Part shown: in pieces, positions 40,681 to 50,274 of the stretch
Layout of the letters: the number at the start of each line of letters is the position of its first letter
How positions within the stretch are numbered: position 1 is the first letter of the stretch
Assembly (NCBI GenBank): GCA_031552145.1
Contig: JAVBMV010000004.1
Coordinates: 124,001-188,000 of the forward strand
Length of the DNA stretch: 64,000 nt
DNA from: JAVBMV01 sp031552145
Lineage (GTDB): Bacteria; Myxococcota; Myxococcia; Myxococcales; UBA5297
Direction of reading: 5' to 3'
The notes under the pieces: model-generated
What the model was told of the DNA's origin: nothing
What the model saw: the letters and a program-made list of their open reading frames with translations, nothing else
Databases searched by the model: none
Position numbers and translations under genes: made by a program

Positions 40681-41616
40681 TCAGCCCTTCAGCGCGGCAC
40701 CCATCAGAAGGCGCTCGCAGAGCGCGGCGAAAGAGATGCCCTTCCCCGCGGCGATCTTGGGGAGGAGGCTGGCGGCGGTCATGCCGGGCAGCGTGTTGAT
40801 CTCCAGGATGAAGTAGTGCCCCTTCTCATCGAGGATCAGATCGGTGCGCGTGGCCCCTGCGCAGCCGAGCGCCCGATGGGCCGCGAGCGCCATCGCGTGC
40901 GCAGCGGCGGCCTGCTTCTCGTCGAGCGGCGCGGGGAAGAGGTAGCGCGTCCCCTGTGCGCCATACTTCGCCTCGTAGTCGTAGAACTCGCGCGCAGGGA
41001 CGATCTCGATGGCGCCCAAGGGCTCGTCGTCGAGGACCGCCACTTGGATCTCGCGCCCCTTGACGTAGCGCTCCACCAGCAGCTTTCCCTTGAGCCCCTC
41101 GCATGTGGTCGCGGCCCGCGTCAGCTCCTCCTGCGTGTGGACGATGGTGACGCCGACGCTCGAACCCTCGCCGGTGGGTTTTACGACGACCGGGAGCGGG
41201 AAGGGCAGAGGCCTCGCGAGCAGCGCCCGTGCGTCGTCGAAGATCGCGTAGGGAGGCGTGCTGATCCCGTGCGCCAAGAAGACCTGCTTCGAAAAGAGCT
41301 TGTCCATCCCGACGGCGCTGGCGAGGACGCCGGAGCCCGTGTACGGGATGAAGAGCGACTCGAGCAGCCCCTGGATGCAGCCATCCTCGCCCCACCTGCC
41401 GTGGAGCGGCGCCACGAAGGCCACCTCGATCTTCTCGTGAAGCAGTCGCGCGGCGATGTCGCGCTGCACATCGATTCGAATGGGCGCGTACCCCAGCTCC
41501 TCCAGCGCCTTCGCGCAGGCCTCTCCGCTGCGCAGCGAGACCTCTCGCTCCTTCGAGAGCCCTCCCATCAGGACCGCGATCCGCTTCGACTTCAGTTCCT
41601 CGCTCGTGAAGGGCAT
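40681..41616 (-). CDS. ddl: D-alanine--D-alanine ligase
   Basis: A 311-residue ATP-grasp enzyme joining two D-Ala for peptidoglycan. AVLMGGLSKEREVSLRSG (N-terminal loop), PLHGRWGEDGCIQGLLE, PYTGSGVLASAVGMDK, PVVVKPTGEGSSVGV and FILEINTLPGMT are all present. It overlaps murB by one base (41616), and ftsQ follows 8 bp later. Confidence 0.96.
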   Translation of the reverse strand: MPFTSEELKSKRIAVLMGGLSKEREVSLRSGEACAKALEELGYAPIRIDVQRDIAARLLHEKIEVAFVAPLHGRWGEDGCIQGLLESLFIPYTGSGVLASAVGMDKLFSKQVFLAHGISTPPYAIFDDARALLARPLPFPLPVVVKPTGEGSSVGVTIVHTQEELTRAATTCEGLKGKLLVERYVKGREIQVAVLDDEPLGAIEIVPAREFYDYEAKYGAQGTRYLFPAPLDEKQAAAAHAMALAAHRALGCAGATRTDLILDEKGHYFILEINTLPGMTAASLLPKIAAGKGISFAALCERLLMGAALKG

Positions 41617-42605
41617 CAGAGACTCCTCTCGGTATGGCGCGGGAAGCAGGGAGGGAGCAGACCGCTCTCGAACTCACCGAGCAGCCTCACCTCCGCCAGG
41701 AGCGCGGCGCCGAAGCGCTCCTTCACCTCGCCGTGGGCGAGTGCCATGAGCGACAGTACGTCGCGCGCCGTCGCCCCCCCGGCGTTGACGATGAAGTTGG
41801 CGTGCAGCTCGGAGAACCGCGCCCGCCCTTCGCGGCGGCCCTTCAGCCCGCACGCCTCGATCAACCGGCCCGCGTGATCGCCCGGAGGGTTGCGGAAGAC
41901 GCTGCCAAAGCTCTGGTGTTCGAGCGGCTGTGTCTCGCGGCGGCGCAAGAGCTCGCCCTCGAGCGCCTCGCCCGTGCGCGCGAGCTCCTCGGGAGAGGCG
42001 CGCTCGAGTTCGAAGCGGGCCCACGCCACCACACCGCCAGGGGGTAGAGCGGCGTTCCTGTAGCCAAAGCGCAGCGTCTGCGCGGGGAGCACGCTCGTGC
42101 CCTCGGGACCGCAGAGCCCCACCTCTGTGCAGAGGTTGCCGAGCGAGCCCCCTTTCGTCCCTGCGTTCATGGCGACCGCGCCGCCGATGGTGCCGGGGAT
42201 GCCGGCCAAAAACTCTGCCCCCGCGCAACCGTGGCCACGCGCGAGTGAGACCAAGCGGCTCGTCGGCTCACCGGCCCAGAGGGTGAACTGGAGGCGTCCC
42301 TCGTCGCCCTCCGCGACAGAGGCGGGCGCGCCCTCGCCCGGACCCGAAAGCCGCAGGACCAGCCCCTTCACGCCAGCATCGGAGACGAGCAGGTTGCTGC
42401 CGCCGCCCATGAGCGCGAAGCCCGTTCCCTCCTCGGCGCAGAGCGCGAGGATCGCGGTCAGCTCTTCCGTCGAGCGTGGCAGGGCCAGGAGCTCGGCGAT
42501 ACCGCCGATACGGATCGAGGTGCGCGGCGCGAGCGGCGCGCGCACCACCGCGCGCTCGCCCAGGAGGCGTTGCAGCGCTGCTTTGAAGGGCGCAGAGAGC
42601 GTCAC
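41616..42605 (-). CDS. murB: UDP-N-acetylenolpyruvoylglucosamine reductase
   Basis: A 329-residue FAD enzyme that reduces UDP-enolpyruvoyl-GlcNAc to UDP-MurNAc. It has the FAD-binding TSIRIGGIAEL, GGGSNLLVSD and the IPGTIGGAVAMNAG stretch, with GSVFRNPPGDHAGRLIEACGLKG near the C-terminus containing the catalytic region. The GTG start at 42605 overlaps the murC stop (GTGA). It is a type I or II intermediate-length MurB. Confidence 0.96.
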   Translation of the reverse strand: MTLSAPFKAALQRLLGERAVVRAPLAPRTSIRIGGIAELLALPRSTEELTAILALCAEEGTGFALMGGGSNLLVSDAGVKGLVLRLSGPGEGAPASVAEGDEGRLQFTLWAGEPTSRLVSLARGHGCAGAEFLAGIPGTIGGAVAMNAGTKGGSLGNLCTEVGLCGPEGTSVLPAQTLRFGYRNAALPPGGVVAWARFELERASPEELARTGEALEGELLRRRETQPLEHQSFGSVFRNPPGDHAGRLIEACGLKGRREGRARFSELHANFIVNAGGATARDVLSLMALAHGEVKERFGAALLAEVRLLGEFESGLLPPCFPRHTERSL

Positions 42606-44002
42606 GCCGCGCCTCCCTCTCTTGCGCGCAGCGCCTCGAGCAGCTCTGCGCCGCAGCCGCTGATATCACCCGCGCCCAAGGTGAGGACGAGATCCCCCAT
42701 CTCGCACCGCGCGGCCACCGCCCGGATCAGCTCGGCCCGCTCTCCAACATAAGTGACGTCGCGGTGGCCACAGGCGCGCAGCAGCTCGGCCAGGCGTTCC
42801 CCCGAGACCCCCTCGATCGGCTCCTCGCCCGCGGCGTAAATCGGGGTGACAAAGAGCGCGTCGGCGTCGTTGAAGGAGCGGGCGAACTCCTCCATGAGGA
42901 GCTGCGTCCGCGAATAGCGATGGGGCTGGAAGAGCGCGATGACGCGCCGCCCGAAGGCATCCTTGGCTCCCTTGAGCGTCGCCTGAATCTCCGCGGGATG
43001 GTGGCCGTAGTCATCGATCACCGTCACACCGGCGGCCTCACCCCGCACGGTGAAGCGGCGCTGGACGCCCTCGAACCCGGCGAGCGCCGAGCGCACCACG
43101 TCGAGCGGCAGCTCCAGTTCCTCCGCCACGGCGATGGCGGCCAGGGAGTTCTGCGCGTTGTGCCAGCCCACCATGCGCACCGCGAACTCGCCCAGATCCT
43201 GGTCGCCACGCAGCGCCCTGAAGCGCGTCATGAAGCCGTCGAGCCGCACCTCCACGGCGCGATAGTCGGCTTGTGCCGAGAAGCCGTAGGTGACGAAGCG
43301 CTTCTCGACAGAAGGGAGGAGCGCCTGCACGTTGGGGTGATCGAGACAGAGGATCGCCATCCCATAGAAGGGGACGCGGTTGATGAACTGAGCAAAGGCC
43401 TCCTTCAGACGCTCCAGCGAGCCGAAGTGATCGAGGTGCTCGGCGTCGATGTTGGTCACCACCGCGATGGATGGCGAGAGCCGAAGGAAGGACCCGTCCG
43501 ACTCGTCCGCCTCCACCACCATCACCTCGCCCCGCCCGAGGCGGGCGTTGGAGCCAATGCTATTGAGCTTGCCGCCGATGACCGAGGTGGGATCGAGCCC
43601 CCCAGCCGCCAGCACCGTGGAGATCATCGAGGTGGTGGTCGTCTTGCCGTGCGAGCCGCCCACCGCGATGCCGTACTTCAGGCGCATCAGCTCGGCCAAC
43701 ATCTCCGCGCGGGCGATGACAGGGATCTTCGCGGCGCGCGCCGCGGTCAGCTCCGGATTGTCGGCGCGCAGCGCCGAGGAGGTCACCACGACGTCGCAGG
43801 CGCCGACGCTCTCCCCCCGGTGCGGACCTACCGCGATCGTCGCGCCGAGCGACTCGAGCCTGCGTGTCACTTCGGAGCCCCGCAGATCGGAGCCCGTCAC
43901 CTGATAGCCCAGGTTGAGCAGCACCTCGGCGATGCCGCTCATGCCGATGCCGCCGATGCCGGCGAAATGGACCTTCGCTCTCTTGTCCCTGCGCGCCACC
44001 AT
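42602..44002 (-). CDS. murC: UDP-N-acetylmuramate--L-alanine ligase
   Basis: A 466-residue Mur ligase. It begins HFAGIGGIGMSGIAEVLLNLG, with the P-loop GSHGKTTTTSM, the Glu/His metal region (EADESDGSFL), the NIDAEHLDHFGS and the C-terminal DDYGHHPAEIQATL. It adds L-Ala to UDP-MurNAc, the first stem-peptide step, in the cytosol. Fourteen bp separate it from murG. Confidence 0.97.
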   Translation of the reverse strand: MVARRDKRAKVHFAGIGGIGMSGIAEVLLNLGYQVTGSDLRGSEVTRRLESLGATIAVGPHRGESVGACDVVVTSSALRADNPELTAARAAKIPVIARAEMLAELMRLKYGIAVGGSHGKTTTTSMISTVLAAGGLDPTSVIGGKLNSIGSNARLGRGEVMVVEADESDGSFLRLSPSIAVVTNIDAEHLDHFGSLERLKEAFAQFINRVPFYGMAILCLDHPNVQALLPSVEKRFVTYGFSAQADYRAVEVRLDGFMTRFRALRGDQDLGEFAVRMVGWHNAQNSLAAIAVAEELELPLDVVRSALAGFEGVQRRFTVRGEAAGVTVIDDYGHHPAEIQATLKGAKDAFGRRVIALFQPHRYSRTQLLMEEFARSFNDADALFVTPIYAAGEEPIEGVSGERLAELLRACGHRDVTYVGERAELIRAVAARCEMGDLVLTLGAGDISGCGAELLEALRAREGGAA

Positions 44003-44016
44003 CGGCCCGCTCCTCT

Positions 44017-45111
44017 CTAAGCCTTGCCCGCGGGACGCGCCAGCTCCACCAGCGCGTCCACGATATCTCTCGCCGCCTCGGGCCTGCCCACGCGTCCAGC
44101 AGCCCGCTCCATTCTCTGGCGCCTCTCTCGCGCCTGCAGCTCCTCGAGCTCCTTCGCGAGCCGCTCTCCCGAGAGTTCGCGCTCGAGCACCATCACCGCC
44201 GCGCCGGCCTCGACGATGGAGCGCGCGTTCAGCTCCTGATGGTTGTCGGCCGCGCGGGCGAAGGGCACGAGCACCGCCGCCTTCTTGGCAACCGTGATCT
44301 CGGCCAAGGTGGTCGCCCCTGCACGGCAGAGGATCGCGTCCGCCTCGGCGTAGGCGCCCGACATGTCGTCGATAAAGTCGAGCACCCGCGCCTCGACGCC
44401 GGCGGCCTCGTATCCCGCCCGCACCTTCTCGACCTCTCTGCTCCCTGTCTGGTGCACCACCTTCAGGCGGGCGCGCAGCGCGGGCGAGAGGTGGGGGATG
44501 GCGGCGATCGCCGCGTCGTTGAGGACAGTTGCGCCCTGAGAGCCCCCGAAGATGAGGAGGTTGAAGGAGTCGTGCGGCCTATCACTGCTGAGGTAGTTGT
44601 CGAGAAAGGCGCGCCTGATCGGGTTGCCCAGGAGGCTCACCTTGCGCTTCGGCAGACGCGCGGTCGCCTCGGGGAAGGCGGTGAAGACGCGCCGCGCCAC
44701 CTTGGCCAAAACCCTATTCGTCAGGCCGGGCAGCGCATTCTGCTCCTGCACCGCCGTGGGGATGCGCAGGAAGAAAGCCGCGATGAGCACCGGCCCACTC
44801 GCATAGCCTCCCACCCCAACCACGACATCGGGCTTGAAGGCGCGCAAGATCTTGGCCGCCTGCAGCACCGCGCGAGGTAGCCGCGCCAGCGTACTCAGCG
44901 CGCGCAGGAGGCCCATGCCCTTCAAGCCAGCAATCTCTATGAGCTCCAACTTGTAGCCGCGCTGCGGAACCACTCGCGCCTCGATGCCGCGCGCCGTCCC
45001 GACGAAGAGCACATCGTTACGGTTGGGCTGCCGCGTCAGCAGCTCCTCCGCGATCGCGATGCCGGGGAAGAGATGCCCCCCCGTCCCTCCGCCCGCCACG
45101 AGCAGCTTCAT
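44017..45111 (-). CDS. murG: UDP-GlcNAc:lipid I GlcNAc transferase
   Basis: A 364-residue peripheral-membrane glycosyltransferase making lipid II. Gly-rich loops LVAGGGTGGHLFPGIAIAEEL (N) and VGVGGYASGPVLIAA are present, with IFGGSQGA and RAGATTLAEI in the C domain. The ATG at 45111 overlaps the ftsW stop by 4 bp. Longer in-frame sequence lies within ftsW and is not real. Confidence 0.96.
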   Translation of the reverse strand: MKLLVAGGGTGGHLFPGIAIAEELLTRQPNRNDVLFVGTARGIEARVVPQRGYKLELIEIAGLKGMGLLRALSTLARLPRAVLQAAKILRAFKPDVVVGVGGYASGPVLIAAFFLRIPTAVQEQNALPGLTNRVLAKVARRVFTAFPEATARLPKRKVSLLGNPIRRAFLDNYLSSDRPHDSFNLLIFGGSQGATVLNDAAIAAIPHLSPALRARLKVVHQTGSREVEKVRAGYEAAGVEARVLDFIDDMSGAYAEADAILCRAGATTLAEITVAKKAAVLVPFARAADNHQELNARSIVEAGAAVMVLERELSGERLAKELEELQARERRQRMERAAGRVGRPEAARDIVDALVELARPAGKA

Positions 45112-46313
45112 CGTGCGCCTCCCTTCTGCGGTCGCAAAAATCCACCCCGCCCTTGAGCGACCGAGAGCAGGAGCCCCGCCGCGATGAGGTTGACGATGAG
45201 CGCGGTGCCGCCGTAGCTGACAAAGGGAAGCGCCAGCCCTTTCGTGGGGAGCACTCCCATGGTCACGCCCGCGTTGACCACCACCTCGATCCCGAGCAGG
45301 CAGGTCAGCCCCAGCGCCAGCCACGCCCCGAAGGGCTCAGTGGCGTTGAGAGAGGCCAATACGCCGCGCCAGAGCAGCACGCCAAAGAGCGCCAAGAGAA
45401 TAAAGAGGCCGATGAAGCCGAACTCCTCCCCGATAATCGCCATGATGAAGTCGGTGTGCGCCTCGGGCAGGAAGAAGAGCTTATGGCGCCCGTCGCCCAG
45501 CCCCAGGCCACCGAAGCCGCCCGAGCCGATCGACATGAGCGACTCGGCCACCTGATAGCCCACGTCATTGCGCGTGGCCCAGGGATCGAGGAAGGCGGTG
45601 ATGCGCCTCATGCGGTAGGGCGAGCTGGCCACCTGGTGCCAGGCGAAGGGCACCGCGAGAAAGAAGGCCGCGACCAGGTAGCTCATCTTCGTACCCGCGG
45701 CGAAGAGCATGGCACAGAGCACGAAGCCAATGACGAGGGTCGAGCCGAAGTCGGGCTCTCTGAGAAGTAGGAGCGCCAAGAACCCGGTGATGAGGCAGTG
45801 CGGCAAGAAGCCGATGGAGAAGATGCGCACCTTCTCGCGCTTCTTCGCGAGCGAAAAGGCCAGATAGAGTACCAGCGCCAACTTTGCGAACTCGGCGGGC
45901 TGGTAGGAGAAGCCGGCCAGGCGGATCCACCGGCGCGCGCCGCCCGCCACGGTGCCAATTCCAGGGATGAGCACCGCGATCAGACCGAGCACGGCGAAGA
46001 TCAGGATGGGCCAAGCGAAGAAGGCGAGCCGGCGGTAGCCGACCTTGAGCACGAAGAGCATCCCCGCGAAGCCGATGGCCGCCGCGATGAGCTGCCGCTT
46101 CAGATAGAAGCCGGTGTCCTTGAAGTTGAGCCCCGCGGCGACAGCCGATGAGGAATAGACCATCACGAGCCCGATCGCGCAGAGCGCGAAGACCGCGATG
46201 AGCATCGGCAGGTCGAGCCTGTGCTGCGGCGCCTGGCGCGCCTGGCCAGCCACCGACGCAGTCACCGCGTCTCCCTGCCCTACCGGGCTCGCGACCCTCG
46301 CCTCGCCGCTCAT
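45108..46313 (-). CDS. ftsW: Peptidoglycan glycosyltransferase FtsW (SEDS)
   Basis: A 401-residue polytopic SEDS protein with about ten membrane helices, the septal glycosyltransferase that works with FtsI. Conserved parts include the GLVMVYSSSA loop, WIRLAGFSYQPAEFAKLALV (catalytic-loop region), PDFGSTLVIGFV, MGVLPTKGLALPFVSYGG and the C-terminal helix. The ATG at 46313 overlaps the murD stop (ATGA). Confidence 0.95.
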   Translation of the reverse strand: MSGEARVASPVGQGDAVTASVAGQARQAPQHRLDLPMLIAVFALCAIGLVMVYSSSAVAAGLNFKDTGFYLKRQLIAAAIGFAGMLFVLKVGYRRLAFFAWPILIFAVLGLIAVLIPGIGTVAGGARRWIRLAGFSYQPAEFAKLALVLYLAFSLAKKREKVRIFSIGFLPHCLITGFLALLLLREPDFGSTLVIGFVLCAMLFAAGTKMSYLVAAFFLAVPFAWHQVASSPYRMRRITAFLDPWATRNDVGYQVAESLMSIGSGGFGGLGLGDGRHKLFFLPEAHTDFIMAIIGEEFGFIGLFILLALFGVLLWRGVLASLNATEPFGAWLALGLTCLLGIEVVVNAGVTMGVLPTKGLALPFVSYGGTALIVNLIAAGLLLSVAQGRGGFLRPQKGGAR

Positions 46314-47701
46314 GATCCCACCTCCGGCAGCGCAGCGACGAGCGACTTGAAGTGGGCGCCGCGCTCCTCGTAGTTGGCGTACTGGTCGTAAGACGCACAG
46401 GCGGGTGAGAGGAGGACGGTGTCGCCTGAACGGGCGCGCTCGCGGGCCATGGCGACCGCCTGCTCGAGAGTACCGCAGGAGAGGATGGGCAGCGCGGGCA
46501 CGTCCGCGAAGGCGACCTCGAGCGCCGGCGCATCCTCGCCGATGGTGATGAGGCCGCTGAGCTTGCCGGCGCACGCGGCCACCAATGGCGCGTAGGGGGC
46601 ACCCTTACCGCGCCCACCCGCGATGAGCCAGACGCGCTCGGGGAAGGCCCTGAGCGCCACGAGCGTCGACTCGATGTTGGTCGCCTTCGAGTCGTTCACA
46701 TATTCGACGCCGCCGAGTGTGCGCGCGAACTCCAACCGGTGCGCGAGGCCCGGGAAGCGATCGAGTCCGCGCTGCAGCGCGGCCGGGCCGACACCAGCGA
46801 GGCGCACCGCCAAGAGCGCGGCCATCGCGTTCTCGGCGTTGTGCGCGCCGCGCAGCGCGCGGGAGCGCAGGAGATAGCGCTCCTCCTCCTCGTCGACCCG
46901 CAGCAGGATGGTGTCGCCCTGGGCGCGCGCGCCGCGCTCGACCAGTCCCTCGAAGTCGCCGAAGCCAAAGGTGAAGCTCCTGGCGGCGCCGCCCGAGGCC
47001 AGCTCGAGCACGGCGGCGTCGCCGCCGTTGAGTACGGACGCGTCGCCCGCGCGCTGGTTCATGAAGATGCGCCGCTTGGCCTCCACATAGTCGGTGTGGC
47101 CAGCGTAGCGATCGAGATGGTCGGGGGTGATGTTGGTCACCACCGCCACGCGCGGCGCCAAGCCGACGATCCCCTCGAGCTGAAAGCTGGAGAGCTCGCA
47201 GACGATGAGCTGATAGCTCTCCGCCGAGAGCGCCGCCTCGCAGAGCGGGCGCCCGAGGTTTCCGCCCGTGAAGGTGCGAATGCCGCTCGCCTCGGCCAAG
47301 AATCCCGCCAGCGCCGTCGTCGTGCTCTTGCCGTTCGTCCCCGTGATGCCGATGAGCGGAACACCCACGAGGAAGCGCGCCGCCAGCTCCACTTCGCCGA
47401 TGAGCTCGAGCCCCGCGCTCCGCGCGCGCTCGAAAATGGGCAGTGAGAGCGGCACCCCGGGGCTCACGACGACGAGCTCATTGGCGCAGAGCTGCTCCGG
47501 ATCATGAGCCCCCAGCGCGAGGCGTGCGCCCTCGGCCTCGAGCGCCAGTGCCTCTTCGGCGAGCTCGCCGCGCGCCCGGCGATCGAAGAGCGTCACCTCC
47601 GCGCCGCGGGCCATACAGAGGCGCGCCGCGGCGACCCCGCTCTTGGCGAGTCCCACGATGGCCACCTTGCGGCCCGACAGCTCCGGCATCTCGTTCGTCA
47701 T
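46310..47701 (-). CDS. murD: UDP-N-acetylmuramoylalanine--D-glutamate ligase
   Basis: A 463-residue Mur ligase. N-terminal AIVGLAKSGVAAARL, P-loop GITGTNGKSTTTAL, FQLEGIVGLAPRVAVVTNITPDHLDRY (metal and carbamate region), and a C-terminal domain with NDSKATNIESTLVAL and LLSPACASYDQYANYEERG. It adds D-Glu. The ATG at 47701 overlaps the mraY stop by 4 bp. Confidence 0.96.
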   Translation of the reverse strand: MTNEMPELSGRKVAIVGLAKSGVAAARLCMARGAEVTLFDRRARGELAEEALALEAEGARLALGAHDPEQLCANELVVVSPGVPLSLPIFERARSAGLELIGEVELAARFLVGVPLIGITGTNGKSTTTALAGFLAEASGIRTFTGGNLGRPLCEAALSAESYQLIVCELSSFQLEGIVGLAPRVAVVTNITPDHLDRYAGHTDYVEAKRRIFMNQRAGDASVLNGGDAAVLELASGGAARSFTFGFGDFEGLVERGARAQGDTILLRVDEEEERYLLRSRALRGAHNAENAMAALLAVRLAGVGPAALQRGLDRFPGLAHRLEFARTLGGVEYVNDSKATNIESTLVALRAFPERVWLIAGGRGKGAPYAPLVAACAGKLSGLITIGEDAPALEVAFADVPALPILSCGTLEQAVAMARERARSGDTVLLSPACASYDQYANYEERGAHFKSLVAALPEVGS

Positions 47702-48831
47702 CTCAGTTTCAGGCTCGCGAGCGCGAGGCCCGCGAGGAGGATGGAGGTGATCCAGAACCGGACGATGATCTTCGGCTCGGCCCACCCGGCCAGCTCGTAG
47801 TGATGGTGGATGGGAGCGCGCAGAAAGACGCGGCGGCCCGTGCGCTTGAACCAGGCCACCTGCAACATCACCGAGATGGCCTCCGCCAGAAAGACGCCAT
47901 GGAGGATCGCGGAGACGACCTCATTCTTGGTCAGGATTGCCAGCGTCCCCAGCGCGCCGCCGATGGCGAGCGCGCCGAGATCGCCCATGAAGACCGAGGC
48001 GGGATAGGCGTTGAACCAAAGGAAGGCCATCCCAGCGCCCGCCAGTGCTCCAGCGAAGACCGCCAACTCCACCGCCTGCGGAATGTGGGGGATGTAGAGG
48101 TACTCGGCGAGCACGATCAGCTCGCCGCCTTTAGGGATCATGAGGAGCGTGCCAGCCACATAGGCTAAAATCACGAAGGTGGTCGATGAGACGATCGACG
48201 GTCCAATGGCGAGCCCGTCGAGCCCGTCCGTAAGGTTGACGGCGTTCGCCGTCCCGAGCACCACCAACCACATGAAGGGCAGGTAGAGCCACCCCATGTC
48301 CCAGTTGAAGGCGGTGGTCGCGACGAAAGGGAGGCTCAGGGTGGGATCGAGCGAGAGCGGCCAGTGCCAGTCGAAGGGCAGCTTCAGGTGAAGCGCGACG
48401 GCCGCCAGGAAGACGAGCGTCATCAGCGCCATCTTTTTCTTGCCGGCCAGGCCCTTTGAGTTCTTCTTCGAGAGCTTCAGGTAGTCGTCGAGGTAGCCCA
48501 CGGCACCGAAGCCGACGAAGACGATGAGCACGGTCCACAGATGCAGATTGCGCAGATCCGCGAGCAAGAGCACCGAGAGCAGCGTGCAGAGCAGGATGAG
48601 GCCACCGCCCATGGTGGGCGTCCCGGCCTTCTTGAGATGCGAGTCGGGCGTGTACTCGCGCACGTTGCTCGCGCCATGCTGGCTGGTGCGGAGCCGCCGG
48701 ATGAGCCACGGGCCGATCACCATCCCGAGGACGAGCGCACAGAGGAAGGCCGCAACGATCCGGAAAGAGGGATAGCGCAGCACATTGAGCAGCGCGAAGC
48801 GCGGAGCCATCTCATAGAGCAGGTAGAGCAT
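47698..48831 (-). CDS. mraY: Phospho-MurNAc-pentapeptide transferase
   Basis: A 377-residue membrane enzyme making lipid I. Hallmarks are the PTMGGGLIL and ADLRNLHLWTVL region, DDYLKLSKKNSKGLAGKKK (metal-binding Asp pair), TDGLDGLAIGPSI and the C-terminal RAPIHHHYELAGWAEPKIIVRFW. About ten helices. It lies directly after the murF stop (48832). Confidence 0.97.
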   Translation of the reverse strand: MLYLLYEMAPRFALLNVLRYPSFRIVAAFLCALVLGMVIGPWLIRRLRTSQHGASNVREYTPDSHLKKAGTPTMGGGLILLCTLLSVLLLADLRNLHLWTVLIVFVGFGAVGYLDDYLKLSKKNSKGLAGKKKMALMTLVFLAAVALHLKLPFDWHWPLSLDPTLSLPFVATTAFNWDMGWLYLPFMWLVVLGTANAVNLTDGLDGLAIGPSIVSSTTFVILAYVAGTLLMIPKGGELIVLAEYLYIPHIPQAVELAVFAGALAGAGMAFLWFNAYPASVFMGDLGALAIGGALGTLAILTKNEVVSAILHGVFLAEAISVMLQVAWFKRTGRRVFLRAPIHHHYELAGWAEPKIIVRFWITSILLAGLALASLKLR

Positions 48832-50274
48832 CTATCCTCTTCCCCCCTCTCCCTCTTTGGCCAGGAGCGCGATGACGCGCTCCAATTTCATGCCGCGGCT
48901 CCCTTTGACCAGCAGGAGATCGCCCGGCGCGAGCCGCTCCCGAAGCAGTCCGGCAGCGACCTCCGGCTGCTCCGGCTCGGCGACGTGGAGCACCTCGAGG
49001 GCCTCCCCCGCGCCCTGGCGCGCGGCGCGGCAGGTCTGCGCCGAGCGAGGGCCGACACCCACCAGCAGCGCGAGGCCACTCTCCGCCGCGAGCGCGCCCA
49101 GCTCGCCATGAAACCGCTCCTCTTCCTCGCCCAGCTCGAGCATGTCGCCGAGGAGCGCGGCGGTCCTGCGCCCCCGCGCGATGGAGCGGAGCGCCGCGAG
49201 CGCCGCGGCCATGGAAGTGGGATTGGCGTTGTAGCAGTCGTCGAGCACGGTGACGCCACCGCCGACCTGCACAAGCTCGAGGCGGTGCCGGTAGGGCCTG
49301 GCCTTCGCGAGCCCCGCGGCGCACTGCTCGGGCGTCGCGCCCAGCGCGAGCCCCATGGCGAAGGCCGCCGCCGCGTTCTTGGCGTTGTGGGCGCCGACGA
49401 AGGCGAGCGCGAGCTCCAGCTCTCTCTCTCCATTGGTCCCCTCGGCCCACCGCCCCGAGAGGCGCACCCGCGCCCTGAGTCCTTCGGCCCCCTGCGCGAG
49501 CTCCCCCACCAGCCGCACCTCGGCCCCCTCAACCGCGCCAAAGGTCGTGATTCGCCTGCGGCTGGCGCGCGCCGCCTCCAGCGCCAGCGGATCTCCCGCG
49601 TCGACGATGGCGAGCCCCTCTGGGACCAACCCCTCGAAGATCTCGCCCTTGGCCCGCGCGACGCGCTCGAGGGTTCCCAGCCCCGCCAGGTGCCCCTTGC
49701 CAATGCTGACGATGGCCGCGGCGCAGGGCTCCGCGAAGGTGGAGAGCCTGCGGAGCTCCCCCTCGTGGTTCATGCCCATTTCGATGATGGCCGCGCGGTG
49801 CTCCTCCCCCAACTTCAGTAGCGTCAAGGGCACGCCGATCTCGTTGTTCAAGTTCCCCTGAGTCGAGAGCGCCGTTCCCCGCTCCGAGAGAATCGCGGCC
49901 ACCATCTCCTTGGTGGTTGTCTTTCCATTGGTGCCCGTGAGCGCGCCAATCGGGATGGAGAAGCGCCGCCGGTGATGGCGCGCCAAGGCGCCCAGCGCGG
50001 CGAGGGTCGACTCGACCTCGATGAGGGGCAAGCCAGCCGGGTTTTCGCACGCCACCCCCCGCATGACGACGGCCGCCGAGGCCCCGCGGCCCGCCGCCTC
50101 TCCGAGGAGCGTATGGGCATCGAACCGTTCGCCGCGCAGCGCTACGAAGAGCGCCCCTGACTCCAGCGTGCGTGTATCGGTCGAGACGCCATCGACGCGG
50201 GCGGGCAGCGCCCCCCTCGCCTCGCCATGGAGCGCGCGCAAGAGCTCACCCGCCGTAAAGATCGGCCCGCTCAT
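48832..50274 (-). CDS. murF: UDP-MurNAc-tripeptide--D-Ala-D-Ala ligase
   Basis: A 480-residue Mur ligase that adds D-Ala-D-Ala. The P-loop is ALTGTNGKTTTKEM, with GMNHEGELRRLS, SIGKGHLAGLGTLERVARAKGEI and VLDDCYNANPTSMAAAL (the MurF DxYNANP-type motif). The end LVKGSRGMKLERVI is the characteristic MurF C-terminus. It overlaps murE by 4 bp. Confidence 0.96.
   Translation of the reverse strand: MSGPIFTAGELLRALHGEARGALPARVDGVSTDTRTLESGALFVALRGERFDAHTLLGEAAGRGASAAVVMRGVACENPAGLPLIEVESTLAALGALARHHRRRFSIPIGALTGTNGKTTTKEMVAAILSERGTALSTQGNLNNEIGVPLTLLKLGEEHRAAIIEMGMNHEGELRRLSTFAEPCAAAIVSIGKGHLAGLGTLERVARAKGEIFEGLVPEGLAIVDAGDPLALEAARASRRRITTFGAVEGAEVRLVGELAQGAEGLRARVRLSGRWAEGTNGERELELALAFVGAHNAKNAAAAFAMGLALGATPEQCAAGLAKARPYRHRLELVQVGGGVTVLDDCYNANPTSMAAALAALRSIARGRRTAALLGDMLELGEEEERFHGELGALAAESGLALLVGVGPRSAQTCRAARQGAGEALEVLHVAEPEQPEVAAGLLRERLAPGDLLLVKGSRGMKLERVIALLAKEGEGGRG

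Noticed and set aside
45111..45324. In-frame extension of murG into ftsW
   Set aside because: The MurG family starts at MKLLVAGGGTGG; the upstream part is coding sequence for ftsW in another frame.
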